NCBI GenBank assembly: GCA_041741155.1
Contig: JBGSKO010000188.1
Location: 68,596 to 132,595 of the forward strand
Direction of reading: 5' to 3'
DNA: 64,000 nt
From: M3007 sp041741155
Lineage (GTDB): Bacteria; Bacteroidota; Bacteroidia; Chitinophagales; Saprospiraceae
Part shown: positions 8,773 through 19,000 of the stretch, in pieces
Numbering within the stretch: position 1 is the first letter of the stretch
How the letters are laid out: the number at the start of each line of letters is the position of its first letter
Position numbers and translations under genes: made by a program
Notes under the pieces: generated by a model
Told to the model about the DNA's origin: nothing
Seen by the model: the letters and a program-made list of their open reading frames with translations, nothing else
Database searches by the model: none

Positions 8773-9021
8773 ATGAATATCGTCATTCTTTCTCCTGAGA
8801 AACAACTGTTTTCCGGACCTGTTAAGTCGGTGAAAGTCCCGGGCGCATCGGGTTCGTTCGAGATGCTCGATAATCACGCCCCAATTGTGTCCTCTCTGGA
8901 GGCCGGGCAGATCCGCATCGTCAAGGAAAACGGCGAAAAAATGACCCTGACGGTAGAGGGCGGCTTTGTCGAAATGCTGAACAACGAAGTGTCGTTGTTG
9001 GTAGCCGGTGTAAAAGAGTGA
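8773..9021 (+). CDS. atpC: F-type ATP synthase subunit epsilon
   Basis: An 82-residue epsilon subunit consisting of the N-terminal beta-sandwich only (MNIVILSPEKQLFSGPVKSV, then EMLDNHAPIVSSLEAGQI). The C-terminal helical hairpin that inhibits ATP hydrolysis in E. coli is absent, as is usual for Bacteroidota. It is cotranscribed with atpD, and the start codon lies 9 nt after the repeat hairpin. Confidence 0.93.
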   Translation: MNIVILSPEKQLFSGPVKSVKVPGASGSFEMLDNHAPIVSSLEAGQIRIVKENGEKMTLTVEGGFVEMLNNEVSLLVAGVKE

Positions 9022-9070
9022 TTGTCTTGCAATAGCGAGGCTTTCCGCAGTTTTCCTCACGGCCGGCACG

Positions 9071-9078
9071 TACTTTTG
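9071..9078 (+). promoter_or_regulatory. -7 box upstream of the lipoprotein gene
   Basis: TACTTTTG matches the Bacteroidota -7 consensus and lies 30 nt before the start codon at 9108. Confidence 0.6.
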
Positions 9079-9107
9079 CCGGGTATATTATTTTCAACCA
9101 CCTTGCA

Positions 9108-10121
9108 ATGAAAAAACTGCTCTTTTCGCTGTCTTTCGCAGCGCTACTCATTCAATCCTGCTCCAACGATTTTGAAGTGGCCGCCCCCTGGAAAGAGGTG
9201 CCCATCGCGTACGCCATACTATCGCCGAAGGATACCGCGCACTACGTCCGCGTAGAAAAAGCCTTCCTCGATCCCGAAACGAGTGCCCTCCAGATCGCTC
9301 AGATCCCCGACTCGTTGTATTATGCGGAGAATGCCATTGATGTTTACCTGGAAGAGGTAAACACCGGAAAACGCTACCAGCTCAATCGCGTGGATGGCAA
9401 TCTGGAAGGCTATGTCCGCCAGGGAGGTGTTTTTGCTACCCAACCCAACTGGCTGTACAAAACCAAAGAAAATATCAAGCCCGGCAATCCATACCGTTTG
9501 CGCCTCATCCGAAAAGACGGCCAGGCGGACGTAACCGCAGAGACCTCGGTGCCCGGCAACTTTTTCATCCAAAACCCCAACCAGGTAGAACTGCCTCCCA
9601 AAATTACGTTCTTGCGCGACAAGAGCTCCACTGTTACCTGGTTGACCGATGTGAACGGCGTATTTTTTAAGATCAATTTCCGAATCCGCTACCGGGAAAA
9701 TGCCTTGAACGGCACGCTCATCAAACGCGATACCCTGTACTGGACACCTATCGAAAATATCCGCCGAACCAACTCACAGTCCAGCGGTAGCTACATCGGA
9801 ACGGTCCCCATTAGTGCAGAATCGTTCTACCGGTTCCTGGTAGAAAACCTGCCCGCCGCCCCGAACAGTACCCGCCGTTTTGAAGGCATTGACATCACGC
9901 TTGAAGGGGGCGGACGCGAGATAGACGAGTATCTGGAGTCGGCTACAGCCAACTCCGGCATCACCGGCGCCGAACTCGTTACCACCTACACAAACCTTTC
10001 GGAAGGATTTGGCATTTTCACCGCAAAAAATGTGGTCACGCTCTCCAACATCCTCGTCACCCCCGAAACGGTGAACAGTATGAACCAGCAATCCCCCGAA
10101 CGCGACCTTAGTTTTCAGTAA
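9108..10121 (+). CDS. Lipoprotein, probably DUF4249-like
   Basis: A 337-residue protein with a lipoprotein signal peptide: hydrophobic stretch, then the lipobox LIQSCS with Cys at about 19. The rest is a beta-rich extracytoplasmic domain with repeated short strands and several Asn-Pro turns; the end reads YTNLSEGFGIFTAKN. This pattern resembles the Bacteroidota DUF4249 lipoproteins that often accompany TonB-dependent transporters, but no transporter gene adjoins it. The function is unknown and the family assignment is tentative. Confidence 0.75.
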   Translation: MKKLLFSLSFAALLIQSCSNDFEVAAPWKEVPIAYAILSPKDTAHYVRVEKAFLDPETSALQIAQIPDSLYYAENAIDVYLEEVNTGKRYQLNRVDGNLEGYVRQGGVFATQPNWLYKTKENIKPGNPYRLRLIRKDGQADVTAETSVPGNFFIQNPNQVELPPKITFLRDKSSTVTWLTDVNGVFFKINFRIRYRENALNGTLIKRDTLYWTPIENIRRTNSQSSGSYIGTVPISAESFYRFLVENLPAAPNSTRRFEGIDITLEGGGREIDEYLESATANSGITGAELVTTYTNLSEGFGIFTAKNVVTLSNILVTPETVNSMNQQSPERDLSFQ

Positions 10122-10278
10122 CAACCGACGAAATCAAACAACTTGTTAAGCATAGCGTCCTTGCAACAATTTATGAGCAGGCGCCGTTTATTCGTCGTTT
10201 AGATCGCAAAGCAGTGTTTTCACTACCGCAATCTCAAAGTCTGAAAATGTTCATGGGATTATAATTTGTTGTTTTACG

Positions 10279-10311
10279 ACCACGCCAAACGAGGCGTGGT
10301 TTTTTGTTTTT
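10279..10311 (+). terminator. Rho-independent terminator
   Basis: ACCACGCC (10279-10286) pairs with GGCGTGGT (10293-10300), followed by TTTTTGTTTTT. It lies about 160 nt downstream of the lipoprotein gene and just before the panB promoter. Confidence 0.85.
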
Positions 10312-10317
10312 ATACCC

Positions 10318-10325
10318 TACTTTCG
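10318..10325 (+). promoter_or_regulatory. -7 box upstream of panB
   Basis: TACTTTCG is a one-base variant of TAnnTTTG, 28 nt before the panB ATG and directly after the preceding terminator. Confidence 0.5.
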
Positions 10326-10353
10326 CGCCGGATAATTCAAAACACCACACACC

Positions 10354-11172
10354 ATGTCTGCTTCCACCGGCGAAATCAAGCGCGTTACCACGCATGTCAT
10401 TCAGGCTATGAAAAAACGTGGCGAGAAAATCGCCATGCTCACGGCGTACGATTTTTCCATGGCCCGTATTCTGGACGAAGCAGGTATTGATATCCTGCTT
10501 GTCGGCGATTCCGCCTCCAATGTCATGGCCGGTCACGAAACAACCCTGCCCATCACGCTGGACCAGATGATCTACCACGCCCAGTCTGTTGTACGGGCGG
10601 TGCATCGGGCGATGGTTGTTGTGGATATGCCCTTCGGCAGTTACCAGTCCAATTCGGAGATTGCCTTAAAAAGCGCCATTCGAATTATGAAGGAGTCTGG
10701 CGCGCATGCAGTCAAACTGGAGGGCGGATCAGAGGTAGAGGAGTCTATCCAGCGCATCCTCATGGCAGGCATACCGGTCATGGGCCATTTAGGCCTGACC
10801 CCACAGAGTATTTACAAATTCGGAACCTACAACGTGCGGGCCAAACAAGATGCCGAAGCGGAAAAACTGCGCGCGGATGCCTTGCTGCTCGACAACATCG
10901 GCTGTTTCGCCCTCGTGCTGGAAAAAATACCGGCGCACCTCGCCAAAACCGTTTCCGAAAGTATCGAAATACCAACCATCGGCATCGGCGCCGGCCCGGA
11001 TACAGACGGCCAGGTGCTCGTTACCCACGATATGCTTGGTATTACCAAGGATTTCAAACCGCGTTTTCTGCGGCGCTATGTCGAACTCTTCGATGTTATC
11101 GGCAATGCAACACAGCATTATATCGCCGATGTGAAAGGGCGTGATTTCCCGAATGAATCAGAGCAATATTGA
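10354..11172 (+). CDS. panB: 3-methyl-2-oxobutanoate hydroxymethyltransferase
   Basis: First committed step toward pantothenate and CoA: transfers a hydroxymethyl group from 5,10-methylene-THF to ketoisovalerate, giving ketopantoate. The 272-residue protein shows family motifs throughout: LTAYDFSMARILDEAG, LLVGDSASNVMAGHETT (metal-binding Asp), VKLEGG, GHLGLTPQS and TIGIGAGPDTDGQVLV with the following DMLG. Length is normal. It lies just upstream of mltG, whose frame overlaps the end of panB if an earlier start is used. Confidence 0.95.
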   Translation: MSASTGEIKRVTTHVIQAMKKRGEKIAMLTAYDFSMARILDEAGIDILLVGDSASNVMAGHETTLPITLDQMIYHAQSVVRAVHRAMVVVDMPFGSYQSNSEIALKSAIRIMKESGAHAVKLEGGSEVEESIQRILMAGIPVMGHLGLTPQSIYKFGTYNVRAKQDAEAEKLRADALLLDNIGCFALVLEKIPAHLAKTVSESIEIPTIGIGAGPDTDGQVLVTHDMLGITKDFKPRFLRRYVELFDVIGNATQHYIADVKGRDFPNESEQY

Positions 11173-11209
11173 CAGACTTCCCACTTTTGAACCATTTTTG
11201 AACAAATCC

Positions 11210-12244
11210 ATGAAAAGAAAAACCCTGGGCCTGCTCCTGGCTTTTGTACTTGTAATCGGCGGGCTATTTTTTGCCTGGAGGCCCCTGAAGGCCATTTATT
11301 TTTCGGGTGTTCCATCCACGCTTGAAAGCACCATCGTCCTCATCCCGACCGGTGCTACGTTTGACCAGGTAGTGGACAGCCTCGCGCAAGGCGGCTTTTT
11401 GACCGACGTGGAAAGTTTCCGCTGGTTAGCTGAAAAAATGAAATACAAGCGCAATACCATGCGCACCGGGCGCTACGAGATCGAACCGGGCTGGACCAAC
11501 CGTCGGCTGATCCAGCACCTGCGCGCCGGCAAACAGGCGCCTGTCAATGTCGTGGTCAACAACGAACGCCTGCCCGAAGAGATCGCAGGCCGCGTCGCGC
11601 GTTTCCTCGAAACGGATTCGCTCACGCTGCTCCAGACGTTTCTCGATCCAGGCGTCCTCGCCGAAATCGGCTATACCCCCGAAACGCTGATCGCTCTGTT
11701 CATCCCAAACACCTACGAGATGTTTTGGAACACCGACGCTAAAGCGTTCCTGCTCCGCATGGCGAAGGAAAACAAAGCGTTTTGGGATAAAAACGGACGC
11801 CGGTCCAAAGCTGAAGCGATGGGTATGACGCCCGAACAAGTCTATACGCTCGCCTCCATTGTCGAACGTGAGACCAACACCACCAGCGAAAAACCGACGA
11901 TCGCGGGCGTCTATTTGAACCGCCTGAAAATCAACATGCTCCTTCAGGCCGATCCCACCTGCGTATTCGCTACCCGCGATTTTGCGGTACGCCGCGTTAC
12001 GTTGTTCCATACCACCTTCGATTCGCCCTACAATACATACATGTACAAGGGCCTGCCGCCCGGGCCGATCAGCATGGCCTCCATCAGCAGCATTGACGCC
12101 GTTCTGAATCCAAAACAACACGACTACCTGTACTTTTGCGCCAGGCCCGACGAATCCGGCACACACGCCTTTGCCGCCACTTATGCCGCGCACCTCGTAA
12201 ATGCCCGACGTTTTCAAACCTGGGTGCAACAGCGCGGGTTTTAG
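11210..12244 (+). CDS. mltG: Endolytic murein transglycosylase MltG (YceG-like)
   Basis: An inner-membrane enzyme that cuts nascent glycan strands and so sets chain length. The 344-residue product has one N-terminal transmembrane helix (about 6-24), a LysM-like region, and the YceG catalytic domain. The catalytic Glu is at about 219 in LASIVERETN; downstream YLNRLKINMLLQADPTC and YNTYMYKGLPPGPI are typical. An earlier ATG at 11153 would add 19 residues and overlap panB by 20 nt. The ATG at 11210 was preferred because it places MKRK right before the helix, but both starts are possible. Confidence 0.92.
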   Translation: MKRKTLGLLLAFVLVIGGLFFAWRPLKAIYFSGVPSTLESTIVLIPTGATFDQVVDSLAQGGFLTDVESFRWLAEKMKYKRNTMRTGRYEIEPGWTNRRLIQHLRAGKQAPVNVVVNNERLPEEIAGRVARFLETDSLTLLQTFLDPGVLAEIGYTPETLIALFIPNTYEMFWNTDAKAFLLRMAKENKAFWDKNGRRSKAEAMGMTPEQVYTLASIVERETNTTSEKPTIAGVYLNRLKINMLLQADPTCVFATRDFAVRRVTLFHTTFDSPYNTYMYKGLPPGPISMASISSIDAVLNPKQHDYLYFCARPDESGTHAFAATYAAHLVNARRFQTWVQQRGF

Positions 12245-12349
12245 CAGTTTTGAGTTTTATTTGTGGCCCGACAACCACTTTGTACACCCCGTGTTATAGG
12301 CAGATGGGCATCCTGCTTCCGGGCTATTGCTACAAAATCTTGATTTGAT

Positions 12350-13369
12350 ATGAACTACCGCTTATTTGGAAAATCCGGCCTGCGCGTCTCCGAAATATGT
12401 CTGGGGACCATGACCTTCGGCCTCGAATGGGGCTGGGGCGCGGACAAAGATGAAAGCCGACACATTTTTGACGCATACGCCGAGGCAGGTGGCAATTTTG
12501 TGGACACCGCCAACCGCTACACCGAGGGTACGAGCGAACGCTGGCTCGGGGAATTCGTAAAAAGTGAGCGCCACCATTTCGTAGTGGCTACGAAATACAC
12601 CCTGCGCGACCAAACAGGCGACCCGAATTACGCGGGAAACCACCGCAAAAACCTGATGCGCTCCGTGGAGGAAAGCCTCCGCCGGCTGGACACCGACTTC
12701 ATTGACCTGCTCTGGGTACACGCTTGGGATGGCATGACACCCGTAGATGAAGTGCTCCGCGGCCTGGACGATCTGGTGCGCAGCGGAAAAGTTCATTATA
12801 TCGGCATTTCCGATACACCGGCCTGGGTAGTCAGCCAAGCCAATACCATGGCTGAACTGCGCGGCTGGACGGCTTTTGTTGGTCTTCAGATCGAGTACTC
12901 CCTGCTCCAGCGCGCGCCCGAACGCGAACTGTTGCCCATGGCCAAACAATTCGGGCTGGCAATTACCCCCTGGGGAGCAATCGGCGGCGGTGCGCTCACC
13001 GGCAAATACCTCAAGGGCGACACCGGCCGTGTGGTCGAATCCAGCGCCCGCCGCAGCGCCCGCGCAAACGGCATCGCTACCGAGGTGGTCAAACACGCTG
13101 AAATACTTGGCGTAACCCCGGCGCAACTGGTCATCAACTGGACCCGCCAACGCGACCCCAACCTGACATCCATTCCTATTATCGGAGCCCGCACCGCTGC
13201 GCAATTACAGGATTCCCTCGGCTGCCTGAATTTCCAAATCCCGACGGAGACCATCCAGGCCCTTGACGCAGCAAGCCCCATCGAACTTGGATTCCCGCAC
13301 GAATTCCTCGCCACCGAGAATATCCGCGAATTGATCTTTGGCGGTCAATATGCCAAAATCATCCGATGA
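12350..13369 (+). CDS. Aldo/keto reductase
   Basis: NADPH-dependent oxidoreductase of the AKR superfamily, 339 residues, TIM barrel. The catalytic tetrad is visible: Asp in FVDTANRY, Tyr in the same motif, Lys in VVATKYTL and His in LLWVHAWDG. The NADP-binding C-terminal part has PIIGARTAAQLQDSLG. It resembles the YajO/Gfo-like group of general stress or sugar aldehyde reductases. The physiological substrate cannot be inferred. It appears monocistronic, with a 15-nt-repeat spacer following. Confidence 0.92.
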   Translation: MNYRLFGKSGLRVSEICLGTMTFGLEWGWGADKDESRHIFDAYAEAGGNFVDTANRYTEGTSERWLGEFVKSERHHFVVATKYTLRDQTGDPNYAGNHRKNLMRSVEESLRRLDTDFIDLLWVHAWDGMTPVDEVLRGLDDLVRSGKVHYIGISDTPAWVVSQANTMAELRGWTAFVGLQIEYSLLQRAPERELLPMAKQFGLAITPWGAIGGGALTGKYLKGDTGRVVESSARRSARANGIATEVVKHAEILGVTPAQLVINWTRQRDPNLTSIPIIGARTAAQLQDSLGCLNFQIPTETIQALDAASPIELGFPHEFLATENIRELIFGGQYAKIIR

Positions 13370-13391
13370 TGAAATCATGCGTTCAACCTGA

Positions 13392-13457
13392 TCCCCTCTA
13401 ACCAGAAACGCTCTAACCAGAAACCCTCTAACCTTCCAACCAGAAACCTTCTAACCC
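13392..13457 (+). repeat. 15-nt repeat family upstream of iscX
   Basis: Four or so units of CTCTAACCAGAAAC / TTCCAACCAGAAACC in the same orientation as the right arms of the other loci, without a left inverted arm. It ends 9 nt before the ATG at 13467. Confidence 0.85.
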
Positions 13458-13466
13458 AAACGTATT

Positions 13467-13712
13467 ATGCCTTTTAGCGACATTGATAATATGCCCATCA
13501 GCTGGGCCGACCACGAGGACATAGCCATGAAACTGTACGAACGTTTCGGCAAAGACTTCACCGAGAGCAAAATCTACCGCATACGCTTCACCGAACTAAT
13601 CGAATGGGTACTGGAAATACCAAATTTCGAAGGTACTCGCGAAGACTGCAACGAAGCGCACCTGGAGCAAATCCAGGCCAAATGGGTTTATGAATGGAGA
13701 GACAACAACTAA
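13467..13712 (+). CDS. iscX: IscX-like Fe-S assembly protein
   Basis: A small acidic protein with the IscX fold. The core (ISWADHEDIAMKLYERFG, then IRFTELIEWVLEIPNFEG and QAKWVYEW) matches E. coli IscX, which binds IscS and iron and tunes desulfurase activity. The product is 81 residues from the ATG at 13467. An internal ATG at 13491 would give 73 residues, nearer the usual length of about 66, but the first ATG keeps the 9-nt distance to the repeat seen at atpC. No other isc genes are nearby. It overlaps the next gene by 19 nt, implying coupling. Confidence 0.85.
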   Translation: MPFSDIDNMPISWADHEDIAMKLYERFGKDFTESKIYRIRFTELIEWVLEIPNFEGTREDCNEAHLEQIQAKWVYEWRDNN

Positions 13713-14263
13713 TACCCGCCGACCAACAGTCCGCTTCCTCGGCGGAAACCACGGTCGAACTTGTACACCTGTTCGACAAGTTTAAAACCGTGCGCGCCTT
13801 CATTCTCGATGTGGATGGAGTTCTCACGGATAACTCCGTACACGTCACAGAAAGCGGCGAACAACTGCGCCGGATGAATATCCGCGACGGGCTGGGGCTG
13901 AAAATTGCGCTGAAAAACGGGTTTCCCGTGTGCATTATCACCGGCGGACGCTCGCAGGGCACGATCAAACGCTTGTCCGGTCTCGGCATTGAACATATCT
14001 ATTCCGGTGTGGAGGACAAATGGCCCGTGTTCCAGCAATTTCTGAGTGCATTCAACCTGAAAGCAAACGAAATCTGCTACATGGGCGACGACCTGCCCGA
14101 CCTGCAAATCCTGCAAAAAGTTGGTCTGGCTACCTGCCCGGCCGATGCCGTAGCGGAAATCCGCATGACGGTGGATTATATTTCACCGCTCGCCGGCGGC
14201 GCCGGATGTGTACGGGATGTGGTGGAAAAAGTCTTGAAAGTACAGGACAAGTGGATGCTTTAG
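13694..14263 (+). CDS. KdsC-type HAD phosphatase
   Basis: A 189-residue HAD hydrolase of the KDO-8-phosphate phosphatase subgroup, acting in LPS inner-core precursor synthesis if the assignment is exact. Motif I is FILDVDGVLTDN (nucleophile D39 and acid D41), motif II ITGGRSQG, motif IV MGDDLPDLQIL. No cap domain is present, as expected for this tetrameric subclass. The first 25 residues are an unconserved, polar extension. It overlaps iscX by 19 nt. Confidence 0.88.
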   Translation: MERQQLIPADQQSASSAETTVELVHLFDKFKTVRAFILDVDGVLTDNSVHVTESGEQLRRMNIRDGLGLKIALKNGFPVCIITGGRSQGTIKRLSGLGIEHIYSGVEDKWPVFQQFLSAFNLKANEICYMGDDLPDLQILQKVGLATCPADAVAEIRMTVDYISPLAGGAGCVRDVVEKVLKVQDKWML

Positions 14264-14284
14264 GTTTGTTTTCCCTTGTAAAAG

Positions 14285-14333
14285 CAGAGACGCAGCGTGT
14301 TTACAGTCAAGTTGTAAACACGCCTCGTCTCTG
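14285..14333. repeat. Imperfect 21-bp palindrome between convergent genes
   Basis: Arms 14285-14305 and 14313-14333 pair with two mismatches (CAGAGACG...GTGTTTACA). It separates the KdsC-type gene from the convergent barrel gene and has no T-tract. The GAGACGCAG core resembles the hairpin ahead of nuoF. Confidence 0.7.
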
Positions 14334-14360
14334 TATGAAATAGATGTTTTTATCCAAAAC

Positions 14361-15986
14361 TCAGAACCTCGCCGTAATCCCGCCCAGCACGTTCACTCCA
14401 AACATGGGGTAATCCAGCCAGCGTTCACGGGTATTATTCAGTACGTTGTTGATGTCGAGGAAGACGCCGATGTTTTCCGTGATCCTGTAGGTGCCACCAA
14501 AACTGAGGTCGAATAAGCCGCCGGTAAAGCTGGGCTGGTTCTCGCTATCGCGGAAAGCGATATCATCGGCCACATACAATTCGCCTTTCAAGGTAGCTTT
14601 TCCGTCGAGCAAGGTATACACTGCACTGGCATTAAACTCAATATTGGGCAGGCCCCAAGCCTCGTTTTCGTTGGACAAATCGAACGTATTGTAGCTGGCC
14701 GTACCGGTGATGACCAAACTTTTCATCGGCTTCAATTTGATCATACCAGAGACACCAAAGACATCGGCGGTATCGTACACCGTTCTGAAACGGGTAATGC
14801 CGGGCCGCCCGATAGAATCGTACTGTGTTTGGAACAGGGCCAGGTCGGAAGCCTTGCCGTAACTCACGCGACCCTGATATTCCAGCCAACCAAGGTTTCC
14901 CTTGGCGCCGCCGAAGTATTCCCGCCAGACCGTGTTGCGCAGTTCAGAGTTGCGGATTTGCAGGAAAGGATTGTACTCGGCCATACTGCGGTAGGTGTTT
15001 TTACGCAAGTCGCCGCCCGCGCCGGCAAAGATCTGCAGGCCATCGCCCCAGAGCCGTAGCAGCACCTCCATATCGGGGAAAATCGAAAAGACATCGCGGT
15101 TGCTGGCGAAATTGCCCCCTATCTTCACTTTCAGGAAGTCGGCGTGAAACGTGAAAGCCGGCTGCAGGTAGATATTGTTCAGTTTTTGCGTGATTGTATC
15201 TTCGTAAGACGTGAAATCCGTTCGGATACCGATGCGCAATGGGTGTTTTTTAGCAAACCACTTAGTCGCGCTCAGGTCGAGGTTGAATCCTATTTCCTTG
15301 TTAGAATAGTGGTCGTTCATCAGGTACATGCTCGGCGCGACGGCGAAGTTGAGGTCCATATCCGTGCGTTCGCTGTTGTACAACCGCCCGCCGAGGTCGA
15401 AGATTTTATATTCCTGGCGCACCTGCTCCGGAGTAAACTCCAATGAGTCGTGGTCGTAGCCATAAAAATGTATACGATCGTGCGAATAACCTACCCGCCC
15501 TTCCACGGCGAGGTTATTGTCCAAATACAAATTACCATTAATCAGCGCATCGGTGTTGGAAAACCGTTGGTTTTCCAGCGATTTTCGGTTGGCGTTGTGG
15601 TGGCGCACCCACGCCTTGCCGTCGAATTTTTCCCCGGAGTGGAACGCGTAGCCCAGTTCGCCATACATGGAGAGCGGCACGCCCCCGCCGGCCTTTACAT
15701 AGCCATTATAAGGTTTTTCCTGTTTGACCGAGCGCATACCAATTGGGCGCAATACAGGCGCCTCGTAGTTGATCATCAAGGGCTTTGGCGGCACCAGATA
15801 GTCCTGCCGCTTGGTAGTGGTATCCAGCACGGGTAACGTGGGTGGCACGTCTATCTTGTTGGATTCCAGTAGCCGCGCGTCAAAATCTTTGAGAATGCTG
15901 ACATTTTCCGTCGGGATGTCTTTCTGTGCGGAGAGGGTTTGGGCGCCGGCCCACAGGAAAAGGGCGAGGAGGAGTATTTTTTTCAT
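14361..15986 (-). CDS. Outer-membrane beta-barrel protein (TonB-receptor-like)
   Basis: A 541-residue protein with a signal peptide (MKKILLLALFLWAGAQTLSA). A 70-residue polar lead is followed by many alternating amphipathic strands, for example GYVKAGGGVPLSMYGELGYA, and it ends on the terminal strand MFGVNVLGGITARF with C-terminal Phe, typical of barrels inserted by BAM. The strand FGGTYRITENIGVFLDINNVLNN resembles the last part of TonB-dependent receptors, but no plug domain or TonB box is visible, so transport is unproven. The ATG at 15986 was chosen for the signal peptide. It is probably cotranscribed with the TPR gene upstream (55-nt gap). Confidence 0.8.
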   Translation of the reverse strand: MKKILLLALFLWAGAQTLSAQKDIPTENVSILKDFDARLLESNKIDVPPTLPVLDTTTKRQDYLVPPKPLMINYEAPVLRPIGMRSVKQEKPYNGYVKAGGGVPLSMYGELGYAFHSGEKFDGKAWVRHHNANRKSLENQRFSNTDALINGNLYLDNNLAVEGRVGYSHDRIHFYGYDHDSLEFTPEQVRQEYKIFDLGGRLYNSERTDMDLNFAVAPSMYLMNDHYSNKEIGFNLDLSATKWFAKKHPLRIGIRTDFTSYEDTITQKLNNIYLQPAFTFHADFLKVKIGGNFASNRDVFSIFPDMEVLLRLWGDGLQIFAGAGGDLRKNTYRSMAEYNPFLQIRNSELRNTVWREYFGGAKGNLGWLEYQGRVSYGKASDLALFQTQYDSIGRPGITRFRTVYDTADVFGVSGMIKLKPMKSLVITGTASYNTFDLSNENEAWGLPNIEFNASAVYTLLDGKATLKGELYVADDIAFRDSENQPSFTGGLFDLSFGGTYRITENIGVFLDINNVLNNTRERWLDYPMFGVNVLGGITARF

Positions 15987-16041
15987 TGAAAACAAGGTTG
16001 AGAAGGTTGAAGGCACATTGGTACGTTTGTAAACGTGTCGC

Positions 16042-19000
16042 TCAATTTCCCTCATCGAGGTCCAGCAGGTCAATGCCTTTGGCGCCTTTGGGTTGGTTAT
16101 CCGTTTTGATGTTGTTCAGTTTGTTATACTTCTCGCGTGCCTCGGCGACAATCTTCGGGTCGCCCTTGAAATTTTCCAAAACGGCCTCCAGCGCAGCAGA
16201 AGCGCTGCTATTGTCGCCTTTTGCGACATACACATCGGAGATCAGGATGAGGTTACGGGCGATCCAGTCGTCGTACCCGGCACTGGCCTGGTTAGCTGTA
16301 CCGATTATTTCCTCGGCCTGAGCATAGTTGCGCTGGCGGAACAGAATTTGGGCTTGCAAGTGGTACGACTCGGCCATAATCTCGGTAGTAGAGTTCTGGG
16401 TCACGCGCTGCAAATAGGGCTGTGCGCGAGCAAAGTCACCCCGATCGTAGGCCATTTTACCGAGGTAGTAGTTGGCTGTGGCTACCTGTTCCGGCGAGGC
16501 CAGGGTAGCAGCGGATACTTTCTGCGCGTACTCGGTTAGCACCGCAGAATTGGTGGTAGAGTAGGCAGCCCGCATCACCAGTACTTGCGCCTCAAAGCGC
16601 GAGGCCTCCGAGACGGAGGCTTCTTCCCACTTGCGGGCATACTCCAATGTAGCAGGGTAATCTTTAGCGTTAAAGGCCAATAAAGCCGCTTTTTCGGCAG
16701 CTTTCGCGTAGTAAGAACTCGGTCCCTTACCGATTACAAAGGCATAATCTTTCTGCGCCATGTCATACTTGGCAATGCTGCGGTTGGCATAGCTCTCTCC
16801 CCGCAGGAAATACGCCGGCAAGGTGTAGCGACCGTTGGGATACTGCGCTAGGTAGTTGGTCAGCCCTTCGATGGCTTGGGAATAGCGTCCATTTTGGTAC
16901 TGAATTTCTGCCGACTGGTAGGTTACGCTGTCTTTGGCGGCAGTATTTACGTTGTAGCCCGGTACAGTGCCAAGGAAAGCAAAGTACTCGTCGGGGCGGT
17001 TCAGGTCGCGTACATAAATTTCTTCGATAGCCGTGAGGGCATCCTTCGCCTCAGAGTTATCGGGATTATTCGTAAATACCTGTTTGTAGTAGTTCAGCGC
17101 AGCGCTGGTGTTCCCCTGATTGTAGGAGATAAGTCCCAGTTTGAGCAAGGCCTTGTTCACGAGGCTGGATTTTCCGCGGAAGTCCGTGGTGATTCGCTTG
17201 AACGGCGCCACGGCCTGGTCCAGCCGGCCCATTTCCGTGTACGTGTCTCCGATTTGGAACAGCGCATCATCGGTGTAGCGGCTGTTCGGATATTTGGTCA
17301 CCAATTCTTCCAGCGCAATCACCTTGTCGAGCGGCTCCCCGGTCAGGCCCTTGATGATGGCTTTTTGGTAAATAGCATACTCGAAGCCGTCGTATTTTTT
17401 GTCAATGGCTTCGTTGTAATAGGAAAGCGCGTCTTTGTATTGGTTGCGTTTGAAATGGCAGTCGCCGGTACGTAGAACTGCGTCACCCAGTACGCCGGAT
17501 TTGATTTGGTCGGACTGGATGGTTTTGATATTACGCTTGAGGCCCTCCACGGATGCCTTGAAATTGGTCAGCGCATTCGCATAGTCGTTCTGTTTGAGCA
17601 GGTTATACCCCTGGATATACTGCCCCATTGTCAGGTTGCTTTCTTCGGGCAGGTCGTTGTAGCTTTTTGCCTGGTTCAGGAACGAGGCGATGTGGTTTTT
17701 GCTGAAGGTGTACTCGGCTTTTTCGTTGGAAATTGAGCCTAACCAAAAGGAACACAGCGCGGAGGTGCGTTTATTGATCGGGTTTTCCAGTGACTTGTTG
17801 AAAAAACGGCGCGCCTCATCGTGTTGTCCACCCTGATAGAGTTGCAGGCCGCGCAGGTAGCACACCTGCTGGTAAATTTCGTTGAGGCGCGGCGTACGAT
17901 TCTTTACCCCTTCGAGGTTGGCGATAGCGCGATCGTAGTCGCGGGTGTTAAGGAACAATTCACCCAAAAGCGCCTGGGCATCTTCATAGTAGCGGGATGT
18001 CGGCTGGATATTTTGCAGGGCCACGAGGGCATCGCGGTCATATTTCAGTTCGTAGCTCAACTTGGCATAGTTGAACAAGGCATCATCCTTTACCGAGGGG
18101 TCGAAATTCAGCGTGGATGCCTGGCCGAAAGCCGTACGGGCAGCAAACTTGTTGTTGGTGCGCAAATAGCAGTCGGCAAGGTGGTACAGGCCGTTTTGGC
18201 CCATGGCATTGTCCTTGTCCTGCTTGGTCTGCGCCTCAAAGTTGGAAATGGCCTGTTTGTAAAAACCGTTTTGGTACTGCGTGTACCCGAGTTGGTAGTA
18301 GTCCACCGAACGGAGGGCCGCGCCATTGGTAGCGGCGTATTCGAGATAGGGCAAGGCGCGTTTGAAATCGCCTTTTTCAAAATAGGCCTGACCGACCAGT
18401 TGGTTCAGCTCGGATCGGTTGCGCAGGTTGTCGTCCTTGGCTTTTGTTCCCCCGTACGAGATCACGAGGTCGTACTGTTTTTTGGCAAAATAAATCTGCG
18501 TGAGGTAGTACGGCACATTGCGGCTGTATTCTTTGGCCTGCTCACAGCGTTGGAATGCCTTGGCCGCCTCGTCGTATTTCCCTTCGAAGAATGTGCAGCA
18601 GCCGTAGTAATAGTTGGCCGGGTAGTACCACTCACTTTTGGTATTTTCCTTGAGACCGGAAAAAGCGGTTTTCGCCTGGGTGAAGCGTTTTGTCACAAAG
18701 TAACTATAGCCCTGCTTGAAACGAATTTCGTCGCGCATACCGCCGGAAGCTGCGCCTGTTGGCGCCAAATCGTAATAAGCAAGCGCTTCATCGTACTTTT
18801 TACTTTCAAAATAGTAGTTCCCAATTTCGAGCGCCGCTTGGCTGGACTCGGGCGCAGGCGCCTGATTGCGCAGGAAGTCGAATACCTGCTTTTCAGCCTC
18901 GGGCTGTTGGAGTCGAACAGCGCACTTGGCGTGGTATAACTCAGCGTCGGTTTTCAGCGCGCCCCACTCTGGCTCGTTCACCGGGCGAAGAAGGTCCATA

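Noticed and set aside
17821..18939. 372-codon plus-strand frame opposite the TPR gene
   Set aside because: Val/Leu-rich shadow frame without a recognisable domain; the TPR repeats on the minus strand are clear.
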